The translations under genes and the position numbers were made by a program. A stretch of 15,428 nt of DNA, from assembly GCA_034439915.1 (NCBI GenBank), contig JAWXBI010000293.1:1-15428 (forward strand), in the 5' to 3' direction. Numbering within the stretch: position 1 is the stretch's first letter; the number at the start of each line of letters is the position of its first letter. Below, piece by piece: positions 5,589 to 14,900 of this stretch. The notes below the pieces were generated by a model. It was given only the letters and a program-made list of their open reading frames with translations. It was not told the origin of the DNA and ran no database searches. This stretch comes from JADJLQ01 sp034439915 (lineage in GTDB: Bacteria > Bacteroidota > Bacteroidia > Chitinophagales > Saprospiraceae).

Positions 5589-8500
5589 ATGGGTATGAGA
5601 ATGAATTTTATTTTGATGTTGTTGATGGGTACTGCATTAATTGCGCAGGCTCAACGGACGATCACCGGGGTGATTTCCGATCAAAATGGAGACCCTCTTA
5701 TTGGTGTCAATATCTTGGTAGCTGGCACTGTTAATGGGACCATCTCCGATGAGAACGGAAGTTACCGGTTGGATATCAGACCGGAAAACAAACTACTTAG
5801 TTTTAGTTATACGGGTTTTACTTCCCGTGAAATTGAAATCGGAACTTCGAACACGATTAACGTGACACTTACTGAAGGAGTTTTATTGGATGAGATGGTG
5901 GTGACCGCATTGGGAATCACCCGTGAGAAAAAAGAAATTGGTTATGCCATTGAAGAAGTCAGGGGAGATCAGATCCAGCGAATCGGAGAAACTGATCCAC
6001 TACGAGCGCTGCAGGGGAAAGTAGCCGGAGTTAATATTACTGGATCCAGTTCTCAACCGGGAAGTGCGACCAGAATGACCATACGTGGTCTTAAATCATT
6101 TTTTGGAAATAACCAGGCCTTATATGTCGTGGATGGTGTTCCATTTGACGCATCTACCAATGGGGTATCTTTTCAACTTACCGGCGGAGGGGCCTATTCC
6201 AATCGCCTGGCGGACCTTGACCCCAATAATATCGAAAGCATCAATATCCTCAAAGGTGCTACCGCGGCGGCTTTATACGGATCCAGGGCATCAAGGGGTG
6301 TAGTGGTCATCACGACCAAAACGGGTACCATTAAAAAAGGAGAAAACAAAATGAAGGTTGAAGTTTCTTCGGGCTTGAACTATGAAGAAATAGCCTCTTT
6401 GCCTACGTATCAGAATAAATATGGTACTGGTACCGGATTTACTTACCAGCAAGCCAATGGATCCTGGGGGGCACCTTTCAGGGGTACGGCACCTTATCCG
6501 ACTATAGATTCCATCAATCATTGGTATCTCGGGGCAGGTTATGGTGCAAGTTATAACAGGCTGGTTCAAGCCGGAGATCCCCGGGTAACCCCCAAGGTAG
6601 CTTATCAGGCATACCCGGATAATGTAAAAGATGTATTCCAACGAGGCAATGTAAAAGATAACTCCATTACGATATCAGGAGGAAATCAAAATACCAACAT
6701 GGCCCTTACATTTTCAAGGGTAGATCACAGTGGTATTTACCCCAATAGTTCATTTGATAAAACATCGGTTTCTCTGGGCGCCAACAGCAGTTTTGAAGGT
6801 GGATTGCGGTTGAGCGCCAATTTTGCCTACGTCAATTCTATTCAAACCGGTTTGCAAGGGGGTGCCATAGGCTCCGCTTCAACGTCCTCCTTCATGGCAC
6901 GGACACTCTACCAGGGCCGCAACTGGAATCTCCATGGCCAGCCGTTCGAAGACCCCATTACGAGAGGTAGTCTTTTTATGGTTGCGCTCGGACAATCAGA
7001 CAATCCACTTTGGTCGGCCCAATATAATGGGTTCAAAGGGGATGTCAACCGGTTTATTGTCAATGCCAATGCCGGGTATGCACTGACCAAATGGCTTGAC
7101 CTGGATTATCGCGCAGGTTTAAATCAATATACAGAAGGCAATCTCGAATGGTTCCGGCCCGGATCCAGGGGAGCAGGTGGATTGGGTAGTGTCACCGACC
7201 TGACGACTAATTTCAGGGAATTGGAGTCCACGCTGTTGTTAACCGCTAAACACCGGTTTAATGATTCCTGGGCTTTGGAAGGAAGACTGGGACATAATCT
7301 TAATGAAAGGACCGGCAAAACCCAAGGGGTGTCCGGCACTCAAATGCTCGATTTTGGTATTATTGATGTGGATAACACGGTCAGTCAGGTGTCCGCGGGA
7401 GGAGACTATTCCCAACAGAGAATATTCGGTGTTTTCGGTGAAGTCACTGTAGATTTTAAACAATACGTATTCCTGACTCTTTCCGGAAGAAATGACTGGG
7501 CATCTACTTTGCCAGTGAAAAACAACAATTATTTTTATCCATCGGCTAGTGTAGCTTTCATTTTCACGGAAGCACTCAAAATGATCAACAACCCCATTTT
7601 GAATTTTGGTAAATTGAGAATGAACTGGTCAAAAGTTGGAAGCCCGGCCCTTCCTTATTCTTTAAAACCCATTTACCTGCTTAACCTCGGCGAATCCGAT
7701 AATCTCACGGCAGGTATTCGGGATATTGATTTCCCGTTTGCAGGTGTGGCCAGCTCAACCTTGTCCAATACCTTATTTGATCCAGATCTTAAACCGGAAT
7801 TTACTACCGATCTCGAAGCAGGGGTCGACCTCGAATTTCTTAAAAGCAGGGTGGAATTGAATTTCTCTATTTTTAAGAGCACCTCGGTAGATCAAATCTC
7901 TCAATTAGCTTTACCGACGGTATCCGGATTTGATCAACTGCTGACCAATTTCGGCGCTTTACAAACCAAGGGCACTGAATTATCCTTGCGGGTTTCCCCT
8001 GTCTCCAATAAAAATTTTAATTGGAACATTACAGCCAACTTCACCAAATACAGAACTATAATCACTGAATTAAGACCGGGTACCGAGGAGTTGGTGATTC
8101 GTCCCTTATTTGGCGGTGGTATCACCCCTGTATTGAGGGTAGGACAACCTTATGGTATATTCAGAGGCACGGTCAGCGCACGCGACGAAGAAGGCAATTT
8201 ATTGATAGACCGATCAAACGGTCAGATCATCAATGCCCGGGATGAACAAATCATCGGAGATCCCAACCCTGATTTCACAGTTGGTCTGGTTAATCAGATC
8301 AGTTGGAAAGGGTTGACTCTCGGCGGGGTATTTGACTGGAAACAAGGCGGTGATTTATATTCGGAAACGGTAAATGCCATGCTGGGTCGCGGTGTACTGG
8401 GTTTCCAGGGAGATCGGGAGCGGAATGCTATGATACCAGGAGTTTATGGCGATCCGGTTACCCTGAGACCCTTAAAAGATGAAGCGGGAAGATCAATTCG

Positions 8501-8837
8501 CAATCAAACTATGGTTGAAGTCAATGATTTATGGTTTGGATCTACCTTCGGGACCAATTCACAGGATGAATGGAGTGTATTTGACGCGACCATTTTCCGC
8601 CTCAGGGAAATTTCCTTGAGTTATTCCCTGCCTGCTAATTTATTTAAGAAAGGCATCAAAGGGGCAACCATTTCAATCAATGGGAGGAACCTGTGGTATA
8701 AAGCACCTCATTTTCCAGAGAGTACCAATTTTGATCCCGAAACCAGCACATTTGGCGATGCCAACTTCCAGGGTTTTGAATACCAGAACCTGCCTTCTAT
8801 CAAACGATATGGAGCCAGCATTAACCTCAAATTTTAA
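5589..8837 (+). CDS. SusC/RagA-family TonB-linked outer-membrane transporter (first pair)
   Basis: This is a complete 1082-residue SusC-type receptor, which imports a ligand captured by its SusD partner across the outer membrane using TonB energy. The order of parts is: signal peptide ending near Ala-Gln-Ala (about residues 1-21); a carboxypeptidase-regulatory-like beta domain (about 23-95, with GVNILVAGTVNGTISDENGS); a plug domain (about 113-245, with ALQGKVAGVNI, MTIRGL and ALYVVDGVP); the SusC signature LYGSRASRGVVVITTKTG at 229-246; and a long beta-barrel ending YGASINLKF, with the terminal phenylalanine used in barrel assembly. In-frame ATGs at 5589, 5595 and 5601 all leave a workable signal peptide; 5589 is kept as the longest. 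SusD1 follows after 17 nt. No hydrolase is linked, so the ligand is unknown. Confidence 0.95.
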   Translation: MGMRMNFILMLLMGTALIAQAQRTITGVISDQNGDPLIGVNILVAGTVNGTISDENGSYRLDIRPENKLLSFSYTGFTSREIEIGTSNTINVTLTEGVLLDEMVVTALGITREKKEIGYAIEEVRGDQIQRIGETDPLRALQGKVAGVNITGSSSQPGSATRMTIRGLKSFFGNNQALYVVDGVPFDASTNGVSFQLTGGGAYSNRLADLDPNNIESINILKGATAAALYGSRASRGVVVITTKTGTIKKGENKMKVEVSSGLNYEEIASLPTYQNKYGTGTGFTYQQANGSWGAPFRGTAPYPTIDSINHWYLGAGYGASYNRLVQAGDPRVTPKVAYQAYPDNVKDVFQRGNVKDNSITISGGNQNTNMALTFSRVDHSGIYPNSSFDKTSVSLGANSSFEGGLRLSANFAYVNSIQTGLQGGAIGSASTSSFMARTLYQGRNWNLHGQPFEDPITRGSLFMVALGQSDNPLWSAQYNGFKGDVNRFIVNANAGYALTKWLDLDYRAGLNQYTEGNLEWFRPGSRGAGGLGSVTDLTTNFRELESTLLLTAKHRFNDSWALEGRLGHNLNERTGKTQGVSGTQMLDFGIIDVDNTVSQVSAGGDYSQQRIFGVFGEVTVDFKQYVFLTLSGRNDWASTLPVKNNNYFYPSASVAFIFTEALKMINNPILNFGKLRMNWSKVGSPALPYSLKPIYLLNLGESDNLTAGIRDIDFPFAGVASSTLSNTLFDPDLKPEFTTDLEAGVDLEFLKSRVELNFSIFKSTSVDQISQLALPTVSGFDQLLTNFGALQTKGTELSLRVSPVSNKNFNWNITANFTKYRTIITELRPGTEELVIRPLFGGGITPVLRVGQPYGIFRGTVSARDEEGNLLIDRSNGQIINARDEQIIGDPNPDFTVGLVNQISWKGLTLGGVFDWKQGGDLYSETVNAMLGRGVLGFQGDRERNAMIPGVYGDPVTLRPLKDEAGRSIRNQTMVEVNDLWFGSTFGTNSQDEWSVFDATIFRLREISLSYSLPANLFKKGIKGATISINGRNLWYKAPHFPESTNFDPETSTFGDANFQGFEYQNLPSIKRYGASINLKF

Positions 8838-8854
8838 TCCAAAAATTAAAGAAA

Positions 8855-10462
8855 ATGAAACGTTATCGATATATTTTATTGTTTTTTGCCTTTAATCTCT
8901 TTATTGTTACCTCTTGTGACGATTATCTGGATATTAATGATGATCCGAATAATCCGACAGATGCCAATATTAATAACCTGTTACCATACAGCCAGGCTGC
9001 GATCCTTGGTTCATTGGGAATGGGCAATGCTGGTCTTTCTGAATTGGTATCGGTATATGCACACCATACTGTCCAAAGAGGGGATCACGATGATTATAAA
9101 GTTACGGCAGCTGAATTTTCCTTAACGCAGGCCTGGGAAAAGTTTTATGCCGTTGCTTTGCCCGATCTCAATATTGTAATTGAAAAAGCTACTGTAAGCA
9201 ACAGTTGGGCTTATGTGGGTATGTCCAAGTTACTCAAAGTGCAGATGTTTAGTTCCATCGTCGATATGTGGGGTGACATGCCTTATTCAGAAGCCGGCAA
9301 AGGCGCCGAAGCAACCTTTCCCAAATACGATGATGATAAAGAGATTTACCGGGATTTATTCCGATTGGGTGCCGAAGCACTTGCAGATCTCGACAAGCCT
9401 AGTTTACGGTCTCCAGCCGCTGATGATCTTATTTATAGAGGGGACCTGAACAAGTGGAAACGATATGGCCGTTCCCTTTTACTCAATATGTACAATAAAG
9501 CAAGGTTGACTGATTTATATGACGCAGCAAAGGTAGCTGAGCTGGTCAAAGCAAGTCTGATGAGCGGTACCGGTGACGATTTTGAAATGGCCTATACCAC
9601 GAATATCACCCCGGAAAACAGAAACCCTGGATTTATCAGGGAATATACCCAGGGCAATCCTACCTATTATATCAATCCTTATTTCTACCTGATGATGAAA
9701 GGGGATACGGCCTGTCAAAACAATCTTATGGTCGGGATCAGTGACCCGAGGTTGCCTTATTTCTTTTACAATCAATTAGGCCCCAACGAAGCTCCTGAAA
9801 ACCCGGTTTCTTATCTGGATGGTCGCTTTTTATCTATTTGGTTTGCCTCTTATGATAAAGATCCGAATGAGGGTTTTGACCAGGGTAAATCACAGACTTT
9901 ACTTGGTCTGTGGCCGATAGGGGGTGCTTATGACAATGGAGTAGGGGTAAATGCAGATCTTAATTCCGGCCTCAAAGGAGCAGGGCCTCAACGAGTTTTG
10001 ACTGCCGCGGATATCAATTTTATCCGGGCTGAGCTGGCCCTGACAAAAAATACCGGTGAACAACCCAAAGCGATGTTTGAAGCAGGTATGCGGTCTTCTT
10101 TTGCAAAAATCAACGTTGTAGCGGGCTTAGCCGGCGCAACCAAAATGACTGAAGAAACCATCACAGCTTATGTCAATAAAGTATTGGCTAGGTATGATGC
10201 CGGAGATGCGAATAAAAAACTGGAATTGATTCTTACCCAAAAATGGATTCATGATTTTGGAAATGGAACAGAGGCGTATAATGATATTCGGCGTACCGGA
10301 TTTCCACAAATCTGTGACCCTGCCAGGGATCCCAATGAATTTTCTATTCAGTCCAGGCCTTATCCTGTCTCCCTACTTTACAACAGTGACGACTTGTCAA
10401 CCAATCCTAATGCTAAACAACGAAATCAATATACTGATAAAATCTTTTGGGATGTGGATTAG
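8855..10462 (+). CDS. SusD/RagB-family nutrient-binding outer-membrane lipoprotein (first pair)
   Basis: This is a complete 535-residue SusD-like protein, the surface lipoprotein that caps the SusC barrel and binds the ligand. A lipoprotein signal peptide ends LFIVTSC with lipidated Cys21, followed by the classic DDYLDINDDPNNPTDA opening. Acidic residues directly after the cysteine fit surface export in Bacteroidota. The middle is mostly helical, including SKLLKVQMFSSIVDMWGDMPYSEA and YRDLFRLGAEALADLDKP, the TPR-like region that packs against SusC. The C-terminal part, with LTQKWIHDFGNGTEAYNDIRRTGFP, is typical of the SusD-like branch whose opening is DINDDPN. It starts 17 nt after susC1, preceded by an A-rich stretch, and is clearly co-transcribed. 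A stem-loop begins four bases after its TAG stop. Confidence 0.94.
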   Translation: MKRYRYILLFFAFNLFIVTSCDDYLDINDDPNNPTDANINNLLPYSQAAILGSLGMGNAGLSELVSVYAHHTVQRGDHDDYKVTAAEFSLTQAWEKFYAVALPDLNIVIEKATVSNSWAYVGMSKLLKVQMFSSIVDMWGDMPYSEAGKGAEATFPKYDDDKEIYRDLFRLGAEALADLDKPSLRSPAADDLIYRGDLNKWKRYGRSLLLNMYNKARLTDLYDAAKVAELVKASLMSGTGDDFEMAYTTNITPENRNPGFIREYTQGNPTYYINPYFYLMMKGDTACQNNLMVGISDPRLPYFFYNQLGPNEAPENPVSYLDGRFLSIWFASYDKDPNEGFDQGKSQTLLGLWPIGGAYDNGVGVNADLNSGLKGAGPQRVLTAADINFIRAELALTKNTGEQPKAMFEAGMRSSFAKINVVAGLAGATKMTEETITAYVNKVLARYDAGDANKKLELILTQKWIHDFGNGTEAYNDIRRTGFPQICDPARDPNEFSIQSRPYPVSLLYNSDDLSTNPNAKQRNQYTDKIFWDVD

Positions 10463-10465
10463 AAC

Positions 10466-10496
10466 GCTTCTTTTGCAGATACCTGCAACGTGAAGC
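10466..10496 (+). promoter_or_regulatory. Intercistronic stem-loop after susD1
   Basis: TTGCAG (10473-10478) and CTGCAA (10483-10488) form a perfect six-pair stem with an ATAC tetraloop. Outside it, GCTTC (10466-10470) pairs with GAAGC (10492-10496) across a small internal loop. There is no following T run, so a rho-independent terminator is unlikely. The position between susD1 and the lipoprotein gene suits an mRNA-stability or processing element. Confidence 0.5.
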
Positions 10497-10540
10497 TCGA
10501 TTTAATGTATATGGTTTTATTCAAATTTAAATTTCAAATT

Positions 10541-11479
10541 ATGAACAAATTTCTTTTATGTATATTTTCTATACTGTTGTTGATCAAATGTACGGATGAA
10601 GACAAGATCAGGGTCCCGGAAATCCTGGGAGGGGTCAATCTCAGGATCATAGTCGATCCGGCACATACCGGCATATTTACCGATAAGATTGCCACCGATT
10701 ACCTGGCCTTTGATATGTATTCGGAGAATAAAGACCTGGCGGATGTACAACTTTTTGTAACCAAGGCAGGGGAGAGAAAACTGGCCAGATCCTTCACCCA
10801 GACTGATTTTAACAATGGTAATGGCAAAGTAAGGGTAGAGTTAAAAGCCAGCGACTTTGCTACCATTTTTAATGACCCCGCACTGGCCAATGGGTCTAAG
10901 GTGGGCAATTTCACCTTCAACCCACAGGTCAAATTAAATGATGGCAGGATTTATCCTACTGTTATAAGGTTTATTGATACGGTAACAACCAGCACGGGTG
11001 CCACTATTGCTGTTTTGGATTCTGTCCGGAATCTTGCGCCGTCCATCACCGGCGGGGCCTCAGCCAGTTTTACTGTACAATTCCTTTCTTTTATTACCTG
11101 CCCTGCTGTGGATATATCGGGTAATTACCTGGTAGAAGATGCCACAGGTACTTCTACTGACGGGTGTTGCACCCAGCTCACCACCGTTAAGGGTAATATC
11201 GTAAAAGTTACAAGATTGACCAATTCTTCTTTTATGCTTAGTGACTTCAGCGGTGGCTTGTACTTAGAATGGTATGACGTATATGGTATCGAAAAACCGG
11301 AAGATTCCCCTGGTGAAATTTCATTCAGTTGCAATGCAGTAAGTTTTCAACGGACTACTGAACCATTTGGTGAAGGGGTAACCGGTACCGGAGTGTATAA
11401 TCCGGCGACCAAAACCATTGCCTACAACTGGCTCAATGGCTATGGGGATGCCGCAAATGTCAAATTAGTCAAACAATAA
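10541..11479 (+). CDS. SusCD-associated predicted lipoprotein, function unknown
   Basis: This is the third gene of the first Sus operon. The frame is open from 10490, but the ATG at 10541 (Met-Asn-Lys-Phe-Leu) gives a proper signal peptide and a 312-residue product. Cys17 in LLLIKC is the likely lipidation site; the lysine just before it is unusual for a lipobox, and the TDED that follows fits surface export. Residues 33-110 contain VNLRIIVDP and YLAFDMYSENKDLADVQLFV and look like an Ig-like beta domain. Residues 190-312, with ISGNYLVEDATG, LSDFSGGLYLEWYD and GTGVYNPATKTIAYNWLNGYGD, look like a second beta-rich module similar in style to accessory glycan-binding lipoproteins. Cysteines 187, 209, 210 and 264 could form disulfides. 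By position it may be a SusE/SusF-like accessory binder, but I recognise no named family with certainty. Confidence 0.8.
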   Translation: MNKFLLCIFSILLLIKCTDEDKIRVPEILGGVNLRIIVDPAHTGIFTDKIATDYLAFDMYSENKDLADVQLFVTKAGERKLARSFTQTDFNNGNGKVRVELKASDFATIFNDPALANGSKVGNFTFNPQVKLNDGRIYPTVIRFIDTVTTSTGATIAVLDSVRNLAPSITGGASASFTVQFLSFITCPAVDISGNYLVEDATGTSTDGCCTQLTTVKGNIVKVTRLTNSSFMLSDFSGGLYLEWYDVYGIEKPEDSPGEISFSCNAVSFQRTTEPFGEGVTGTGVYNPATKTIAYNWLNGYGDAANVKLVKQ

Positions 11480-11544
11480 TGTGCCACACGATTCAGGGTA
11501 TCAACACACAGTAATAACGAATCGTAGGGTTATTGCCCTTATTG

Positions 11545-11571
11545 ACCCGGTTTTGATCTTCAGAACCGGGT
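11545..11571 (+). terminator. GC-rich hairpin downstream of the first Sus operon
   Basis: ACCCGGTT (11545-11552) and AACCGGGT (11564-11571) form a perfect eight-pair stem with an 11-base loop, 65 nt after the lipoprotein stop codon. No T run follows, so it may protect the transcript's 3' end rather than terminate transcription. It could equally be a dyad protein-binding site. Confidence 0.4.
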
Positions 11572-11636
11572 AGTAAACCACTCATAATTCTTTAAGTACA
11601 CTCTACTTTTTCATAAAGAATTAGAGTAAGTTTTTT

Positions 11637-11680
11637 AAAGCAGTGGGACGTATAACGATATGTCCGCTGCTTTTTTATTT
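11637..11680 (+). terminator. Rho-independent terminator of the first Sus operon
   Basis: AAAGCAG (11637-11643) pairs with CTGCTTT (11667-11673). The stem continues through a T-G wobble and GGGAC against GTCC (11662-11665) with one bulged G, closing a 12-base loop. A run of T bases with one A follows (11671-11680). This is the best terminator candidate in the window and separates the first Sus operon from susC2. Confidence 0.75.
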
Positions 11681-11744
11681 TAATTAAGCTAAAGTTTATT
11701 TGAGCACCCTGAAGTGGGGCTAAATATTGTCGGAGTAATTAATC

Positions 11745-11774
11745 TTGGAGATTTATAACCTTTTGTTAAGTTTG
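11745..11774 (+). promoter_or_regulatory. Bacteroidota-type promoter for susC2
   Basis: TTG at 11745-11747 is followed by exactly 19 nt and then TAAGTTTG at 11767-11774. This matches the Bacteroidota housekeeping pattern TTTG-N17-23-TAnnTTTG, except that the first T of the -33 box is C. The expected start site is near 11781, giving a susC2 leader of about 170 nt. It lies downstream of the terminator, so the second Sus pair appears to be independently transcribed. Confidence 0.6.
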
Positions 11775-11951
11775 TATTAGCTTTTATGTGCAGACTTGCT
11801 TTAATTTTATGCTGCTATAGTATTATTTTAACTTTCCTTGCTGGCATAATTTCTCAATTTATTCCTTTTATCACTGAAGTTTCTTTCAGTTTGATGGCCC
11901 TGATCCAAACCAGTGGCAAGCCCAACCAAAAAAACAACAATACTCTAATAC

Positions 11952-14900
11952 ATGAAAAGACTCTCATTCATTTTGGCCTTACTGGTATTATCAGTAAGTG
12001 TCGCGCTGGCCCAGCGTACGGTTTCGGGTAAAATCACCGATTCAAAAGGTGAGACCATTATCGGTGCCAACATCCTGGTAAAGGGCACTGCCCTTGGAAC
12101 GGTCACGGATATAGACGGTTCATACAACATACAAGTCCCGGAAGGGGCTTCTGCACTGGTCATTTCGTATACAGGATTCCAAGCCCGGGAAGTTCCTATT
12201 GGTGTTTCTAATACAATCGATATTGTATTGGAAGAGGGTGTGGCTTTACAGGAAATTGTGGTCACTGCCACAGGTATCCGCAAGGATGCCCGCGAGATCG
12301 GCTATTCTTATTCCAACGTAAAGGCTGAGGATGTCGTAAACGGAAGGTCGCCTCAATTAGCCCAGGCCCTTTCGGGTAAAGTTGCCGGATTGGCTGTCTA
12401 TAATGTCAATAATAGCGTCGACCCTCAGGCTAAAATAGTATTGAGGGGTTTTCGGTCATTGACCGGTAATAACGATGCTTTGATTATTGTAGATGGGCTG
12501 CAGACCACGGCTACTATTTTATCGGTAATCAATCCGAATGATATTGAAAGCGTTTCCATTCTGAAAGGTGGCCAGGCGGCTACCTTATATGGATCTGCCG
12601 GTATCAACGGTGCTATCGTAATTACCACTAAAAAGGGCTCACAGGGTAAATTAAAGGTTGGGCTTACCCATACCAGCAATTTCGAACAAATCAGCTTTTT
12701 ACCGGATTTCCAGGATAAGTATGGAAATGGTTCACATTATTCTGCTTCGTTTGGATCGGCAGGTTATAAAACGAATTATTTGGACCGGTTGAAAGAAAAT
12801 TGGCGCCCGTTTGAAAACCAGCAATATGGCGACGCGTACAATGGTGAAACCAGGATTATAGGCCGTGTCCTGGAAGATGGTAGTCAATACAATCTGCCCT
12901 ACAGCGCAATACCCAATGTCCGCAGAGATGCTTTCGACATTGGATTGTCTCAAAATACCCAGGTAAGTTTCCAGGGAGGAGATGAGAACAGTACCTATTA
13001 TTTATCTGCCGAGCACAATACGATTAACGGAATTGTTCCTCTGGATAAAAGCGAACGAAACGGTGCAAGACTTTCCTCTACTAAAAATTACGGCAAACTG
13101 AAAACAGGATTCAATCTATCTTATGTGCAGGCTGCTTATGACCGGACTTCCTCTGACTTTTATAATAATCTCATCAATACCCCTGCCCACCTTCCTTTAG
13201 GCGATCTGAGAGACTGGCGAAATAATAAATTTGCCAATCCAAATGCTTATTTTAATGACTATATCGCGGTTCCGTTTTTCTCAAAAGATAATAACCGGAA
13301 TAATTATAAGGATGCGAATATTCAGGGAAATATAGAATTGAATTATGAAGTCACTCCCTGGTTAAATTTATCCAACCGCATTGGAGTGATGAACAACTCA
13401 AGGATCCAGAAACAGCGGACAGGAAAATTTATCCATACCGATTGGGCAAAAAGGTCGGCCTATGTGCCGGCACCCTGGCAATGGGCAAATGATTACAATG
13501 GGATAAACCGGGCCGGGACAGATATCCTGGGATCGGTAAATGATATTTCTACTACTGAAAATGTGGTAAATGATGATTTACAGGCTCAATTCCGTAAAAA
13601 TTTCGGTTCCTTTGAAAACCGGCTGGTATTGGGATATAATATTTATGAAAGAAATACCAAAGGCATAGGTGTTGGTTCCAATTCGGTCGTCGTGCCCGAT
13701 GTCTATAATGTATCCAACCGACAGGGTGAATTGACAGGCTTTGAAGGCAATGCCCAGGAAAGAAGATTTGGTTATTATGCCGACCTGACCACCAGTTATA
13801 GGAAGTTTATTACGATCAATGCTACGTTCAGAAATGATAATACTTCAAGATTCTATAAAGATTACCGCGACAAAAATACCTGGTCATATAATTATTACGG
13901 AGCGGCTTTAGCTTTTGTACTGACTGAAGCAGTTCCTTCACTTTCCGGCAAGGTTTTAAATTATGTGAAATTCAGGACAAGCTTTAATAGAAATGGCAAC
14001 GACAACCTGCCCATTTACGGTTTGGATCTTGCGTATCCAAATGGAGCAAATTTCCCATTTGGTACCACCGTGGGCCTGACAGTAGGAAATACACTGCCGG
14101 ATGCCAACCTGAAACCTGAATTTGTAACGTCCAAAGAAATTGGCGCCGAAATAAGATTATTGGACAGGAGAATCACCCTGGATATCGCAGCCTATGACCA
14201 AAACAGCAAGGGCCAGGTAATTACCGTCAAAGTTCCCAATTCAACGGGCTTCCCCAACTTACTTATAAACGTGGGTGAATCTAAAAACTGGGGTTATGAA
14301 GGAGATTTAAAAGTTGAAGTTTTACGAAGTAAAAAGCTTTCCTGGGAACTAGGCGTAAGGTATTCTTACAATGATAATAAAGTGGTTGAACTGTTCCCCG
14401 GGGTAAGTAGCTTTCAATTGGCTGACGGTTTTACTTATGCCAATACCAACGTAATCGTGGGCGAACGATTCCCCATGTTGAAGACAGACGGTTATCGCTA
14501 TGCTCCGGATGGCAGTGGAAGAAGGTTGGTTAATGCAGCCTCGGGTTATCCGATCCGGAATGCCACCTTACAAAACAGGGGAGGGGTCCTACCAAGACAT
14601 ATAGCCGGATTAAGTTCTAAACTGGATGTAGGCAATATTGCGTTTTCATTCACTTTTGAATATCGCGGAGGAAATGTTTTCTTCAGTGATTTAGGAAGAC
14701 AAATGACCTTTACGGGTTCAGGAGGATGGACAGAGAACCGCGATCCGCACGTCTTCCCCAATTCTGCTATTTTAGGAGCGGATGGTACCACAGTTACCGA
14801 TAACAATGTTCAGGTTAGAGAACCGGAATACGGTCTTTGGGTGGATAATTACCGGTTGATTTCTGAAAACTTCGTTGCACCAGGTTGGTTTATCAAATTA

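Larger units (their letters stand above)
11480..11951 (+). other. Spacer between the two Sus operons
   Basis: No gene is supported. In order it holds three inverted repeats in the first 200 bp (11545-11571, 11586-11627 and 11637-11680, the last resembling a terminator), then a promoter-like pair of boxes (11745-11774), then a leader of about 170 nt before susC2. A short frame from 11786 overlaps susC2 and is judged spurious. Confidence 0.7.

Noticed and set aside
6291..6641. Minus-strand frame of 116 codons inside susC1
   Set aside because: It is antisense to a conserved receptor and has no recognisable motif or start context.
11786..12031. Short plus-strand frame of 81 codons beginning just after the predicted susC2 start site
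   Set aside because: The hydrophobic first half reflects T-rich DNA, the second half overlaps susC2 in another frame, and no ribosome-binding sequence is visible. A leader peptide cannot be excluded, but nothing positive supports it.
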